The notes beneath the pieces were generated by a model. That model did no database searches. It had not been told where the DNA came from and worked only from the letters and a program-made list of their open reading frames with translations. From positions 1 through 63,103 of the forward strand of contig PDHQ01000204.1 in NCBI GenBank assembly GCA_003339415.1: a stretch of DNA of 63,103 bases. The letters run 5' to 3'. Each line of letters opens with the position of its first letter. Position 1 is the stretch's first letter. Positions 38,784 through 49,062 of the stretch are shown in pieces. Origin of the DNA: Ophiocordyceps camponoti-saundersi (nom. inval.). Lineage: Eukaryota; Ascomycota; Sordariomycetes; Hypocreales; Ophiocordycipitaceae. A program made the translations under genes and the position numbers.

Positions 38784-39458
38784 TATAAGTGCTAGATAGA
38801 AGTTAGATAGCACTTTCGATCGGTTTAAGGTCGGGAAGATAATTAATTATCTAGTAATAGAGATTTAAATAATAGAATTATTAGATATAGAAGCGCGTTT
38901 AAATCGGATTAGAATAGTAATAGGTTTATAATAATAGGTTAATAATAGAATTATTTAGAAGGTAAGGAAGAGAGTAAGTAATTAAATTACTATTTACTAA
39001 GTAGTAGGAAAAACCTCTTCTCTAAATATTTAATTTCTTATAAACGTAGTAACTTTTCCGGTTAAGGAGAGGGTTAATTTATATACTAGAAAATAACGTA
39101 TTTAGGAGTATTTTCGGAAGTTAGGAAAGTATTATAGTTAGTTTAATATTTAGCTTTCCGTGTTACCTATTTCCGTAAAATCTAGAAATACTAACCGTAA
39201 CGGATCCGTATAAGGTCTTAAAAGTCTATATTATTCTTAGCCTTAAAGGGCCGGAGCCTTATATACGAAGGTAATAATATATTATACTAGTGCTTTTAAG
39301 GTATAAAATAATAACCTTAGTTATTTATTTATATAATAAATATAATAAAATATTAGATTTTCTATATTATATTATAAAGTAGTTATTATATTTTTATATT
39401 AGTTATTTTTATGTTTATTATTTATTATAAAGAATAAAAATTATTATAAGCACTTATA
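38784..39458 (-). repeat. copia-1 5' LTR (right), strongly RIPed
   Basis: At 675 bp it is the same length as LTR1. Nearly all differences from LTR1 are C-to-T or G-to-A at former CA or TG sites, for example GACAGAAAT to GATAGAAGT and GTGTGCTAG to ATATACTAG. Confidence 0.96.
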
Positions 39459-41152
39459 ATAGCTTAGTTATAAATTTTATTTAAGTTTAAGCTAAGGTTA
39501 AGGTAATTAATATTTCTATATTTTTCTAATTAATAAAGTTAAGTTAAATTAAAAATAAAGCTAGTTTATTAATAATTTATATAAGTAAGGTATTAGCTAT
39601 ATTTTAAGAAAAGGAGGTATTTTAAGCTTATTAGATAAAGCGTTTTATTACTTTAAGGTATTTTTAATTACTTATACTTTAGTATTAAGGCGGCCCTTTC
39701 TAAAGCTTTAAAGTTATCTATATTTCTTTTTAATAATAAACTAACTTAAGAATATACTATATATAATAATATCCTTAGCTATTACTATATTTATTAATTA
39801 TAAAATAAATTATAAGCTAAGTTTAGTAAATTTTACTAATTACTTTTTATAAAAAGCTTTTACTTAATTTTAAGACTTAATAATAATAAAGTAAAGCTTA
39901 AACTATATAAAGTAATTACTACTATAAGAGATATAGTAAAGTAAGTATTTATTAACTCTAGTATAATAATTATTTTTATTCTTATAATTAGTTACTTTAT
40001 ATTTATTATAAAGCTTAGGATATTTATAAGTTTTAATAATATATTTAAAATAATAATAATTATAATATTATTAGAGGCAGACTATATCTAAAAAAGGCTT
40101 TATATAGAAAATCTAAGTATTAATAACTAGCTTATTATTATAAAATTTATTAGTATTAACTAGTAATTTAAAGCTAATAATAACCGCTATTTTAATAAAT
40201 CTAAACTAAAGCTTAAGTATTTATAAATAAGCTATAAGTATTTTATTAACTTATATTATTTTATTAAGAAAGTTATTATATTCCTTAATAGTAAGATTTA
40301 AAAAAAGTCCTTTAGTAATAATATTATAAATCTTATTTATAATACTTACCTTATCGCTAAAAATAAAAGTAACTTAGCTAAGGTTTTAAGTAAAAGTAGC
40401 TATATTCTTATTAAAAGTAAGTTTAATATTTTTATTATTAAGGTAATATATAGCTAGGTATAAGTTAAAGCGAATAATAATATTAATATATAGCTTATAT
40501 AATATCGCGCGCTATTTTATTTATATTACTATTTATTATATTTACTAAGTAGATAATAACTTTTTTTTATAATATAAAGAGAGCTTTTTTTAAGTTATAT
40601 AATAAATTTAAAGTTAATATAACTTAAGCTTATATTTAATATTCTTTTTATCTTATATTCTTTAATTATAATAATTTATAAATAATAATAATAATAATAT
40701 TTTTAATTTCCTTATATATAGTATAATTAGCTTAAGTTTAAGTTTAATTTAATTTAAGTTCCTTATAAGCTATTATTATAGCTTAAGCTATATAAAATAT
40801 ATTAGCTAAAATAATACTTAATAGTTTATAATATAATTCTTTTTCCTTTTTATTAGCTAAGATTTATAATAATTTTTAATTATTTTTAATATATTTTTTA
40901 TTAAAGTTAGTATCTTTAAATTTATATATAAATAAATCTAGCTTATATTTAAAGTATATTATAACTTTAGTTTTTTTATAAAAATTCCCTCTTCCTCTAT
41001 TATAGTCGTAACTACCCTTAGCTATAACTTAGCTAAGTATAGCTTTACTCTAAATTTAATAACGAATTCGATATTACTAATATCTTATCTTTTTCTTTAA
41101 GATCGCGCCTTATATTAAGCGCGTGTTAAGATTTTTAAAATAAGTATTATAA
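39459..41152 (-). mobile_element. LINE-A3 5' part (5' region, ORF1, start of ORF2)
   Basis: This is colinear with LINE-A2 9425-11117. On the minus strand it begins at 41152 with the A-rich start and AATCTTAACACGCGC, shared by all three LINE-A copies, and covers the ORF1 region. No clean ORF1 frame can be followed. Equal 5' ends in three copies argue that LINE-A copies are full length. Confidence 0.85.
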
Positions 41153-42250
41153 TTTAAAATCTTTAAATATTTTAATAATAGTTTATAGCTATAAAGTCCC
41201 CTATACCTTTTTAATACTTTACTTAAGTATAGCTTAAGCTTATTTTCTTTTAATAATTTTAAGTTAATAAAAAGTAAGTTATATTAGGAACTAAGTAACT
41301 AAAACTCTTAGCTAATATTAAGCGATTATATAACTTTAAGCTAATTAACTTTAAGTATTTAAAATACTTAAGACTTAATTAAAGTAATTTTTATTATAAT
41401 AATATTATAAGTAATAATAATTATATAAATTCTAATAGCTATTATACTATTTATTACTTTAACTAGAGTTATTTTTATTATAAGTAACTTAATAGCTTTT
41501 TTTAATTAAGTTTAATTTTATAATATTTTATATTAGCGTAATTTTAAATTTTAAAACTTTATTATTACCTTAGCTAAAATTAACTTAGTATAAGCCCCCT
41601 TTCTTATTTTCCTTAATATATACCTTAATAAAATATAAATACTTTAAGTTAATTATAGAAATAAGAAATAAGTTATTATTATTATTATTTATATTTAATA
41701 TAGTTAAAAGAGTTTTTAATATAATATAAGCTTTTTTTTTAATAAAATATATTTAAATTATAATAAGAGATATTTACCTTTTATTTTTATTTTTTAATAA
41801 CGCTATAAGCGCTACCTTAATAAGCTTTATTACTACTAGCTTATAAGCTTTATTTATTTTATAAGTTAATTTTATTTCTAACTTAAGTAAAGTTTAAGCT
41901 AATACTTTTAATTTTTTAAATATTATTAATATTTTCCTACTTAAGCTAAATATGTTTTAAGCTACGCTTATAAAGCTTAAAGTTTATATATTAATCTAAA
42001 TATTAATTTACTTTAAAATAATATAAATAAACGTAAATATAAAGATAAATATTTCTCTTTTTTCTCCTTATATTTTTTTTACCTTTTTTATAATTTTAAT
42101 ATAAATACTTTTTAAAGCGTTTCTTACCCTTATTATATTCTTATAAGCGCGGCTTTAATTTAAGCTTTAAATTAAAAAAAAGATCCTCCTTAGATATAGC
42201 TTATATTTTACTAAACTTTTATTATTTATTATATTATTTACCTTATATAT
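41153..42250 (-). pseudogene. LINE-A1 antisense frame, proximal part
   Basis: Reverse complement of LINE-A2 about 5660-4583, so it carries the same unrecognised antisense frame read on the minus strand. LINE-A3 insertion at 41152 cuts it from its distal end (14190-14546). Confidence 0.5.
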
Positions 42251-42941
42251 AAGTAAAGTTTATTTATATATAAGTAATATATATATATATATATTTATTA
42301 TTATTAAATATTAGCTTAATTTTATTTATATTTAGCTTAAATAAAATATAATTTATTTAGCTAATTTTAATAATAAATATATAAATAGTAAATATAATCT
42401 TAAATAAATTAAAAAATATAATTATTATAAAATATAGCTTATTTATTATTAATTTTTATCTTATAATTATAAGTTATTAATATTATAAAAAAAAATTAAA
42501 AATTAATATTATTAATAAAAAAAGCTTTATATTATATAAGCTATAAAATTTTATATTTTATAATAAATTATTTACTAATTATAAGGTATTATAATATATA
42601 TTCGTATATATTTTCTCTTTTTATAATAATATATACTTTTCCTTTTTTATTAATAATTTAGCTTATATTCACCCTCTTATAGTAAAGATTCGCTACCGCC
42701 CTTACTTTAGCGACTTTTAAACCTTAGCTTAACTTACTTTAAACCCGCTATTATAACTTAGCGAACTAGTATAAAGCTTATTATAATACCCTCTCCTTAT
42801 TTACTATTTTTACCTTATTAGCTATTAATTACTTAATAAAGGGTTTTCCCCTAAGCTTAGCTTAGTTTTCCCTATTTTCTTACTTTTTATTTACTTAAAT
42901 ACCTTATAGACCCCTAGCGTAATATAATATATATATATTTA
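42250..42941 (+). mobile_element. LINE-A1 3' module and tail
   Basis: This is the noncoding 3' end of LINE-A1, with GGGTTTTCCCC at 42841-42851 (the first G of the hairpin is lost), CTAGCGTAATATAATATATATA at the terminus, and a TA tail up to about 42941. It pairs in structure with A3 14547-14660 and with the SINE tail. Confidence 0.85.
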
Positions 42942-42959
42942 TTAAGTATATAAAGTTAA

Positions 42960-43569
42960 TATTTTAAAAACTATTAGATATTACTTAATTATTAATTATT
43001 ATAATAATTAAATTTTTTAATAAAAAAAGATAATATTAATAAAGAGAATAGCTATTATTTTTAAGCTAAAAATTAATAATTAAATATTTAAATAAGTCTA
43101 AAAGCTTATTTAAAAAGCTAAAGAGAACTTAGCTATAAAGTAATATATTAAAAGTAAAAAAAAAAGCTATAAGAGAGAAAATAAAAGCGTTAGCAGTAAA
43201 GGAGTTATTTAAAAAAAGCTTTAGCTAAGGTGTAAAAAGTAGCGTATTAAGCGCTTAAGTAAGCTAGAATTACTAAAAAAATAAAATAAATATAAAAAGA
43301 AGAAAATAAAAACTTAAAGTATAAAAAGTAAAATACTTTTTATATTTATTATTTTAATAATATATTTATAATTTATAAAAATTAAAAGTATTAAGTTTAT
43401 AGAAAATTCTAATTTTAATAATAATAATAATATAGAAAAAGTTTATATTAAAATTAATAAGGAGAAGTTTAAAAATATAATATTAATATAAAAGTAAATA
43501 AGTAAATAAAAAAGTAATTCCTTAATTAATATTTCTCTTTTAAGTAAAATATTAAATATTTAGCTATTA
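42960..43569. other. Unassigned AT-rich stretch right of LINE-A1
   Basis: No repeat partner was found in the window. One plus-strand frame over about 43070-43330 is very Lys-rich (AKENLAIKQYIKSKKK with stops as Gln), recalling the basic coiled-coil C-termini of pogo/Fot1-like transposases, but composition alone could produce this. I do not assign it. Confidence 0.35.
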
Positions 43570-44085
43570 TTAATAATATATTATACGCTAGCGTGCTTAA
43601 TATAGCTTAAAACTATCTTATATATATTCTAAAAGGGGGAAAAACTAGAAAACTTAAAGTAAAACTTACTCCTTAAGTATTACTTTAGCTTAAGGTTAGA
43701 CCCTGCTTATACTTAGTATTTTATATATTTAATAAGTTAGGTAATAATTAATAATCTTAAAGCTAATATTTCCCCTAAAGCGGAGCTTATAGTAATAAAA
43801 GTATATATAAACTAGGTTTAATATAAAGTTTATATAGCTACTTATCCTCCTAGCTATTATTATCGCTATAAACTAAGTCCTTATATATAATTAAAATAGT
43901 TTTAATAATCTAATTAATTAAAGCCTTATTAATATAGCTTAGGAATATATAAAAATTTTCCTATCTTATAATAAACTTTATAATAGCTAATTTTAAAAAA
44001 TAGCTAAATTATTATAGTAAAGCTATAAATAAGTTTAGAGAAAGGGTTAAAGGAGGTATTTATTAATATTATCTCTCTATACCTC
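43570..44085 (-). mobile_element. LINE-C2, 5'-truncated fragment
   Basis: About 515 bp match the 3' end of LINE-C3 (58742-59255) in the same orientation, including the TATACGCTAG terminus with a TAAT-rich tail, the TATATATTCTAA motif and the AGGGGGAAAAAC stretch. Similarity stops near 44085, before the ORF1-like gene. No convincing target duplication was found. Confidence 0.8.
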
Positions 44086-44822
44086 TTTATATTTAGTATA
44101 TAATATATATAGAAAGGATAACTTAGATATAGGGAAGTTCTTAATAAAATATATATTAGCACCTAAGTTATACTTTATATAACTTAGGAGATAGGAGATA
44201 TCTTAAAAAAGAAGAAAAGGGTATAAAGGTAGAATATTATTTAGCTATATAGCCGCTCTTTCTTATATAAACTAGGAAGAGTATTTATCTCTAATTAATA
44301 TTAATTTAGGTTTCTTTTTACTTCTCTTATTTATATATATATATATAATAAAAATTACTTAATACTAATTAATAATTATATTAGTTAATTAGTTAATTAG
44401 TTAATTATAAATTAGTAAAAGTAATAAGATAAGTTTTATATAATAATAAAAAGCCTTTATATTTACTTTTATCTAATATATATACTTTTACCTTTTTTTA
44501 ACCTTAGTTTTTATTAAAAAGCTATTAAGCTTAATATTATTATTAATATTAAAAGATTAAGGTAATATATAATATATACTAATATTAAGTTCTTACTAAA
44601 AAGCTATATTAGCCTAGTATTTTTTATTAACTTATATAATATTACTTTAATAATATTTAAATAATATATACTCTAATAATATAGCTTTTAATATCTTAGA
44701 AAATAAGCCTTAAAAGGCTATAATTATATTAATTATAATAAATAACTCCTTAGCTTTATATAATAAAATAATAAAAAGTAATACCTTATCCTTTTATATT
44801 TAAACTTAAAGTATAAACTTAA
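44086..44822. other. Unassigned stretch, possible solo LTR
   Basis: Positions 44100-44330 have balanced, less repetitive sequence (AACTTAGGAGATAGGAGATA, GAAGAAAAGGGTATAAAGG, GGTTTCTTTTTACTTCTC) like a copia LTR, but no second copy or duplication was found. The rest is AT-rich with a short TTAATTAG tandem near 44380-44410. No coding relic seen. Confidence 0.3.
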
Positions 44823-44827
44823 TATAT

Positions 44828-45037
44828 TATAAGGAATTAGTCTATAACTAATTATAGCTAGATAAGGGGGATTATAGTAAATATATTTAAGTTTTCCCGA
44901 TAGCGCTTAGTTATCGCGTAAGGTATATAGCTAGCTTAAGAGGGGGGCTTCTCTCCCCTTTTCTTCCTCTCTTCGATAGCTTTAATTATAACTCCTCCTT
45001 AGCTTACTCCTATAATCGCTATAATAAGACTATTATA
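44828..45037 (+). repeat. Left LTR of the short LTR element
   Basis: It is 210 bp, about 90 percent like the right copy; differences are nearly all C/T and A/G. A well-kept core is GGGGGGCTTCTCTCCCC followed by TTCTTCCTCTCTTCGATAGC. Confidence 0.9.
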
Positions 45038-46393
45038 TTAATTAAAGCTCCTCTTACCGCTAACTAAATATAAGAGTAAGATCTTAGTATAAAACGCTAT
45101 TAAATTTTACTTATACTAAAGCCGCTCTTAGCTTATTCTAGCTAAAACTTTTAGTTAGTTACTATATATACTAAATTTATAATTAACGGAGCTATAATTA
45201 GAAAGCCTAAGTCCTAGTTTTACTATATTTTTTCTTATCTCGGTACCTTTTAATAAACGTTCCTTTTATATATTATTATAGCTATAAATTTTTCTTACTA
45301 GCTTAAAGCCTTTTTAGCGTATATCTTTAAGCTTCTTAGGGAGAGTTATAAAAAGCGCTAAGTAAGTTTTTCCTTAATTAGGATATATTAGGAGCTATTA
45401 TAGCCCCTTAGAGAATATATTATAAGGTAAGAATATACCTTTTTTAAGGCTAAACTATTATATTAATTTAATTATATTAAAATTATTTTACTTTTATCTA
45501 GGCTACGTAAAAAGCTATAAGAGCGCTTAGATTATAAAAACTAGCTTATAATATACGCGGCCTTCGCTAGCTTTCTCTAAAGCTTTAATAAAGTATTTAA
45601 TATTAGAAATATCCCTAAAGTATTAGTTAATTTGCCGCCCCCCCTTTTAGCTAACCTAATAAATATCTTATTTATATAATCTTATTTTAATATTACTAAG
45701 CGCTAGCGTTACTATTAGTATAATTAGATTAGTTATTTTAAGCGTAATTATCTAAAGCTTTATAAGTAAATAAGGATATTAGGGTTAGGGCTTACTATAA
45801 GTAAAGTAAGGTAGTTAGAGGTAAATTCGAAGTATTTTAATTAGAGGGATAATAAGTAAGGAGGGATAAGTATATGCTAAATATTATAGCCTAAGTAATT
45901 TCTAGCTTTATTATATTACCTTATATAGGGATAATCTACGCGTAGCTTAAGCGCGTAGATTTATTAATAAGTATATATTATAGTTATATTATACCCTAGC
46001 TAGTAAATTAGCGCTAGTAATATATAGTAATAAGTATATAGCTAGCTTTATTATTTACTATAATTAGAGTATTTTCTAAGCTTCTTATAATTAGTATAGT
46101 GCTACTTAATCTTATACGCTAGCTATATAAGTAAGTTTTTACTACTAATATATAAGTTTATTAATTCTTACCTTAAGCGGTGCTATAATTCTAAGCTTAT
46201 TAGAATCTTCCTTATAAAGATTAGGGTTTAATTTCTTAAGCTATAAGGGAGCCCTTCCGCCCTCTTATCCTTATCTTTACGGAGGCTATTAGGCTATTAG
46301 CTAGGGACTATATTAAGTATTTTATTAGCGTAATAGTATATAACTTTTCTATCCTACGCTCCCGCCTCCTCGGCTAGCCTAAGAAAGGGGCTA

Positions 46394-46603
46394 TATAAGG
46401 GATTAGTTTATAACTAATCGTGGCTAGATAGGGGGGATTATAGCGGATATATTTAGGTCTTCCTAATAGCGCTTAGTTATTGCGCGGGGTATATAGCTAG
46501 CTTAGGAGGGGGGCTTCTCTCCCCTCTTCTTCCTCTCTTCGATAGCTTTAATTATAACTCCTCCTTAGCTTACTCTTATAGTTGCTATAGTAAGACTATT
46601 ATA
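46394..46603 (+). repeat. Right LTR of the short LTR element
   Basis: It is 210 bp. It keeps CGTGGCTAG where the left LTR has TATAGCTAG, showing that RIP was not equal on the two LTRs. Confidence 0.9.
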
Positions 46604-46608
46604 TATAT

Positions 46609-48212
46609 TAAAATATATAACTTAATATTATAATAGCTTTTAAAGAAATTAAATTAATAGTATTTATTATATAATAAATATATAATATTATTTATTTTAA
46701 CTTTTATAGAGAAAACTTTCTTTATATAATTTAATTAAAACTTAAAGGCTAGACCTATTATTAGTTAAAATAAGTATATTATATATTTCTTAAGAAACTA
46801 ACTTAAATTCTAGTTATATAATATATTCTAATTTTTAAAAAAGAAACCTTAATTTAGCGCTTTATAAAGCTTTTTACCGCCTTTATTCTTAATAATATTA
46901 TAACCCTTAACTTATTATAAGAATTTATAATATAGTTAGGTAACCCTCCTCTTTTAAAACTAACTCTTTTAAATTATATAATATAACTTTTATATTAAGT
47001 ATAAACCCTTAAGTTAAGATATATTTTAATATAGCTATAATAAAGTATTATAGCAGATCCTTTATAAGCTCTGCTTTATATAACTTATATTTATAAAATA
47101 TTTACTTTTATTAAGTTAGTATATATATAGCTACTTTTAGCTATATTAACTCTAACCCTCTCAGATATAATAAATTAAACTTTTATAAGTATTATATAAA
47201 TATACTAGCTATTACTAATATAATAAGTAGTAAATAAACTAATCTCCCTAAATAAGGTTATTACTTTTCTTAAGAGTTAGCGAAAGGATTAGAATTATAT
47301 TAAGCGGTTATATAATATACTAATTAATAAAGCTTAAATTTTCCTAAGCTATTATTTATAAATTAGTATAATAGAAGATTAATTCTACGCTATTTTTCCT
47401 AATATCTTATCTAATAAGGCTTAGGATTATTATTTATATTTTATTAAATTAAATAAGCGTTAAAATAAAATCTATACTCTTTAAATACTTATTTTAATAT
47501 TTATATAAACTATTTATTATATTGAGTAAATTAAATTACCTTTTTATTTAATATTATATAATAATAATAACTTAATAAGAGTATATTAAATATACTTAAT
47601 ACTCTTTTTAATAAACTTTAACTTATTTAATAAGCTTTTAGCTTTAATTATTAAGGGGAAAATTAACTTTTTATTATTATTATATAAGCTTACCGCGGTA
47701 TCCTTAAACTCGAATTTATTATAATATTTTAAAATACCTTATATAAAATATTTATTAATTACTTTTACTTTTCTTTTATAATTATTATAAATTAAATACT
47801 TAGTTAGTTTTTTATTAAATAATATTTTATTAACTATAATTAGCGTTATATAAATATTAGTTTATTTTCTTTTTCCCGCCTTTACTAATAATTAGCTATA
47901 TAACGCTACCCCTTATAAAGATAGCGTTTTTAACCTTATATAATATATAAGTATTTTTATATAAAAAGGAAAGTTATTAGTTTATAAACTATAAGTTAGA
48001 TAACCTTAAGCGCGTATAGAAGTAATATCTTACTAGCTATAAGGAAACTAACTAATAACCTCTTATTAATAATAAATTCTATATATTTCTTTTATTATAT
48101 AAGGGGTTTAATAACTAGGAATCCTAATTTTTTTAATTATATAATAATAATAAAGAGAATTCTAATATTAAAAAGAGAATTATACGCAGAGAGAACGCTA
48201 TTTTCTTTTTTA
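46609..48212 (+). pseudogene. Coding-like relic, possibly 5' part of copia-2 (gag)
   Basis: This 1.6 kb lies between the short LTR element and LINE-B2. At about 46860-47290 a plus-strand frame reads FIKLFTAFILNNIITLNLL and IISLNKVITFLKS with only TAA/TAG breaks, longer than expected by chance. Because LINE-B2 interrupts whatever was here and copia-2's integrase appears on the other side, this may be copia-2 gag. No diagnostic gag motif was found. Alternatively it is an unrelated element. Confidence 0.3.
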
Positions 48213-49062
48213 TAATAGCAGCTTATATTATTATTATTATTATTAAAATTTATACTAAGAGCTATAATAGCTTCTAAGACTACTATATATAAAGAGGGGG
48301 GAAAAACTAAGCAGGGCCCGGGGGAAAACCCCCTACTTATAAGGCAGGAGCCTAATAAGGCAGGGTCGGTAAGTAGGAAAAAGCCCTACTATAGGCCTTA
48401 CTTCGGCCCGTAAGGCTATAATAAAATAACAGACTAGGATAAGGCTTAGGGGGGTGCCTTATAAAAAGAAATAAGTTATATAAGGGTATATACTAAAGTT
48501 AGCTAGAGGGCTATAAATTAGTAAGTAGATAGGGTAATATATACCTTATTATTAAGGTATAAATAAATAAAGGCTAGGTAATATATAGCTTCTTTCCTTT
48601 TCTTTTCTCTTATAAGCACGCTTATAACTATAAATAATTACTATAAATAACTCGATATACGCCGCTATACGGTCTCTTATTAGTTTAAAACTTAACCGAT
48701 ATTATTATAACGAGAAAGGTAAAAGTTAGAGAAGAGAACCTAATCTCCGATAATATATATATTAGATATATTATATAAAAGCGCTTACGCTAGGATTACT
48801 TTAGCTATTAAGTATAGTAAAGTAAGTATACTTTTTACCTAAAGTTTAGTAAAAATATAAAAGTTAATAATATATAAGTTTTATAGCTTAAGTATATATC
48901 GCTTATATAAACTTAAATATAAGCTATATAATAATAAGTATTTTTTAAATTATAGGTAATTATAAAAAGCTAATAAGCTAAAAATATATAAGTTACTAAT
49001 AATAAATATAGCTAAGCTTTATTATATATAGCGCGAAAAATATATAAAGTAAGAGAAGTAAG

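Larger units (their letters stand above)
32161..39458 (-). mobile_element. Ty1/copia LTR retrotransposon, copia-1
   Basis: The element has two 675 bp LTRs, a perfect 5 bp duplication ATAGC (32156-32160, 39459-39463), and LTR ends TGTAAGTGCT and AGCACTTATA (TGT...ACA before RIP). LINE-A2 at about 9415-9430 is the empty site. Minus-strand order is gag, integrase, reverse transcriptase, RNase H, the copia order. A purine tract AAAGGAGG abuts the 3' LTR (32836-32843, reverse complement), and TAGTAGTAATTCC follows the 5' LTR as a possible primer-binding site. LINE-D2 sits in gag. Without it the element is about 6.1 kb. Confidence 0.97.
14547..41152 (-). mobile_element. LINE-A3, inverted copy in LINE-A1, split by three insertions
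   Basis: The pieces are 14547-17252, 26515-26593, 29262-32160 and 39459-41152, together about 7.3 kb and colinear with LINE-A2. An 18 bp duplication (14529-14546 and 41153-41170, two differences, both RIP-type transitions) flanks it. The 5' end is at 41152 on the minus strand; the 3' module at 14547 has ATTACGCTAAG, the perfect hairpin GGGGAAAACCCC at 14632-14643, and a TA tail. It holds LINE-B1, LINE-D1 and the copia element as independent later insertions. Its antisense frame parallels A2 (about 15260-16230, plus) and contains a local 12 bp repeat. Confidence 0.9.
894..42941 (+). mobile_element. LINE-A1, outermost non-LTR retrotransposon, split by nested insertions
   Basis: This LINE survives in four pieces: 894-2819, 3419-3881, 11118-14546 and 41153-42941. 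Together they give about 7.5 kb and are colinear with the reverse complement of LINE-A2. The 5' end (near 900) matches the 5' ends of A2 and A3, and the 3' end is a TAGCGTAAT-type terminus followed by a TA-rich tail. The gaps are a SINE, LINE-A2, and LINE-A3 with all its contents. A probable duplication flanks it: 877-893 and 42942-42959, about 16 of 18 positions alike with one indel. It carries ORF1, endonuclease and reverse transcriptase relics in sense and an extra frame in antisense. It must be the oldest layer of the stack. Confidence 0.88.
44828..46603 (+). mobile_element. Short LTR retroelement with 210 bp LTRs
   Basis: Direct repeats at 44828-45037 and 46394-46603 enclose 1356 bp. Ends read TATAAGG and CTATTATA (TG...CA before RIP is plausible), with a possible 5 bp duplication TATAT (44823-44827, 46604-46608), weak because it is simple. 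AAGAAAGGGG before the right LTR could be the polypurine tract, giving the plus orientation. No integrase, RT or RNase H block is visible in the interior, so it is a TRIM/LARD-like non-autonomous element or a gag-only remnant. Its master copy is not in this window. Confidence 0.8.

Noticed and set aside
43070..43330. C-terminus of a pogo/Fot1 transposase
   Set aside because: Only Lys-rich composition supports it; no DDE motif, terminal inverted repeat or TA duplication was found.
44100..44330. A solo copia LTR
   Set aside because: It looks LTR-like in texture, but there is no second copy, no TG/CA ends with a 5 bp duplication, and no similarity to either LTR pair in the window.
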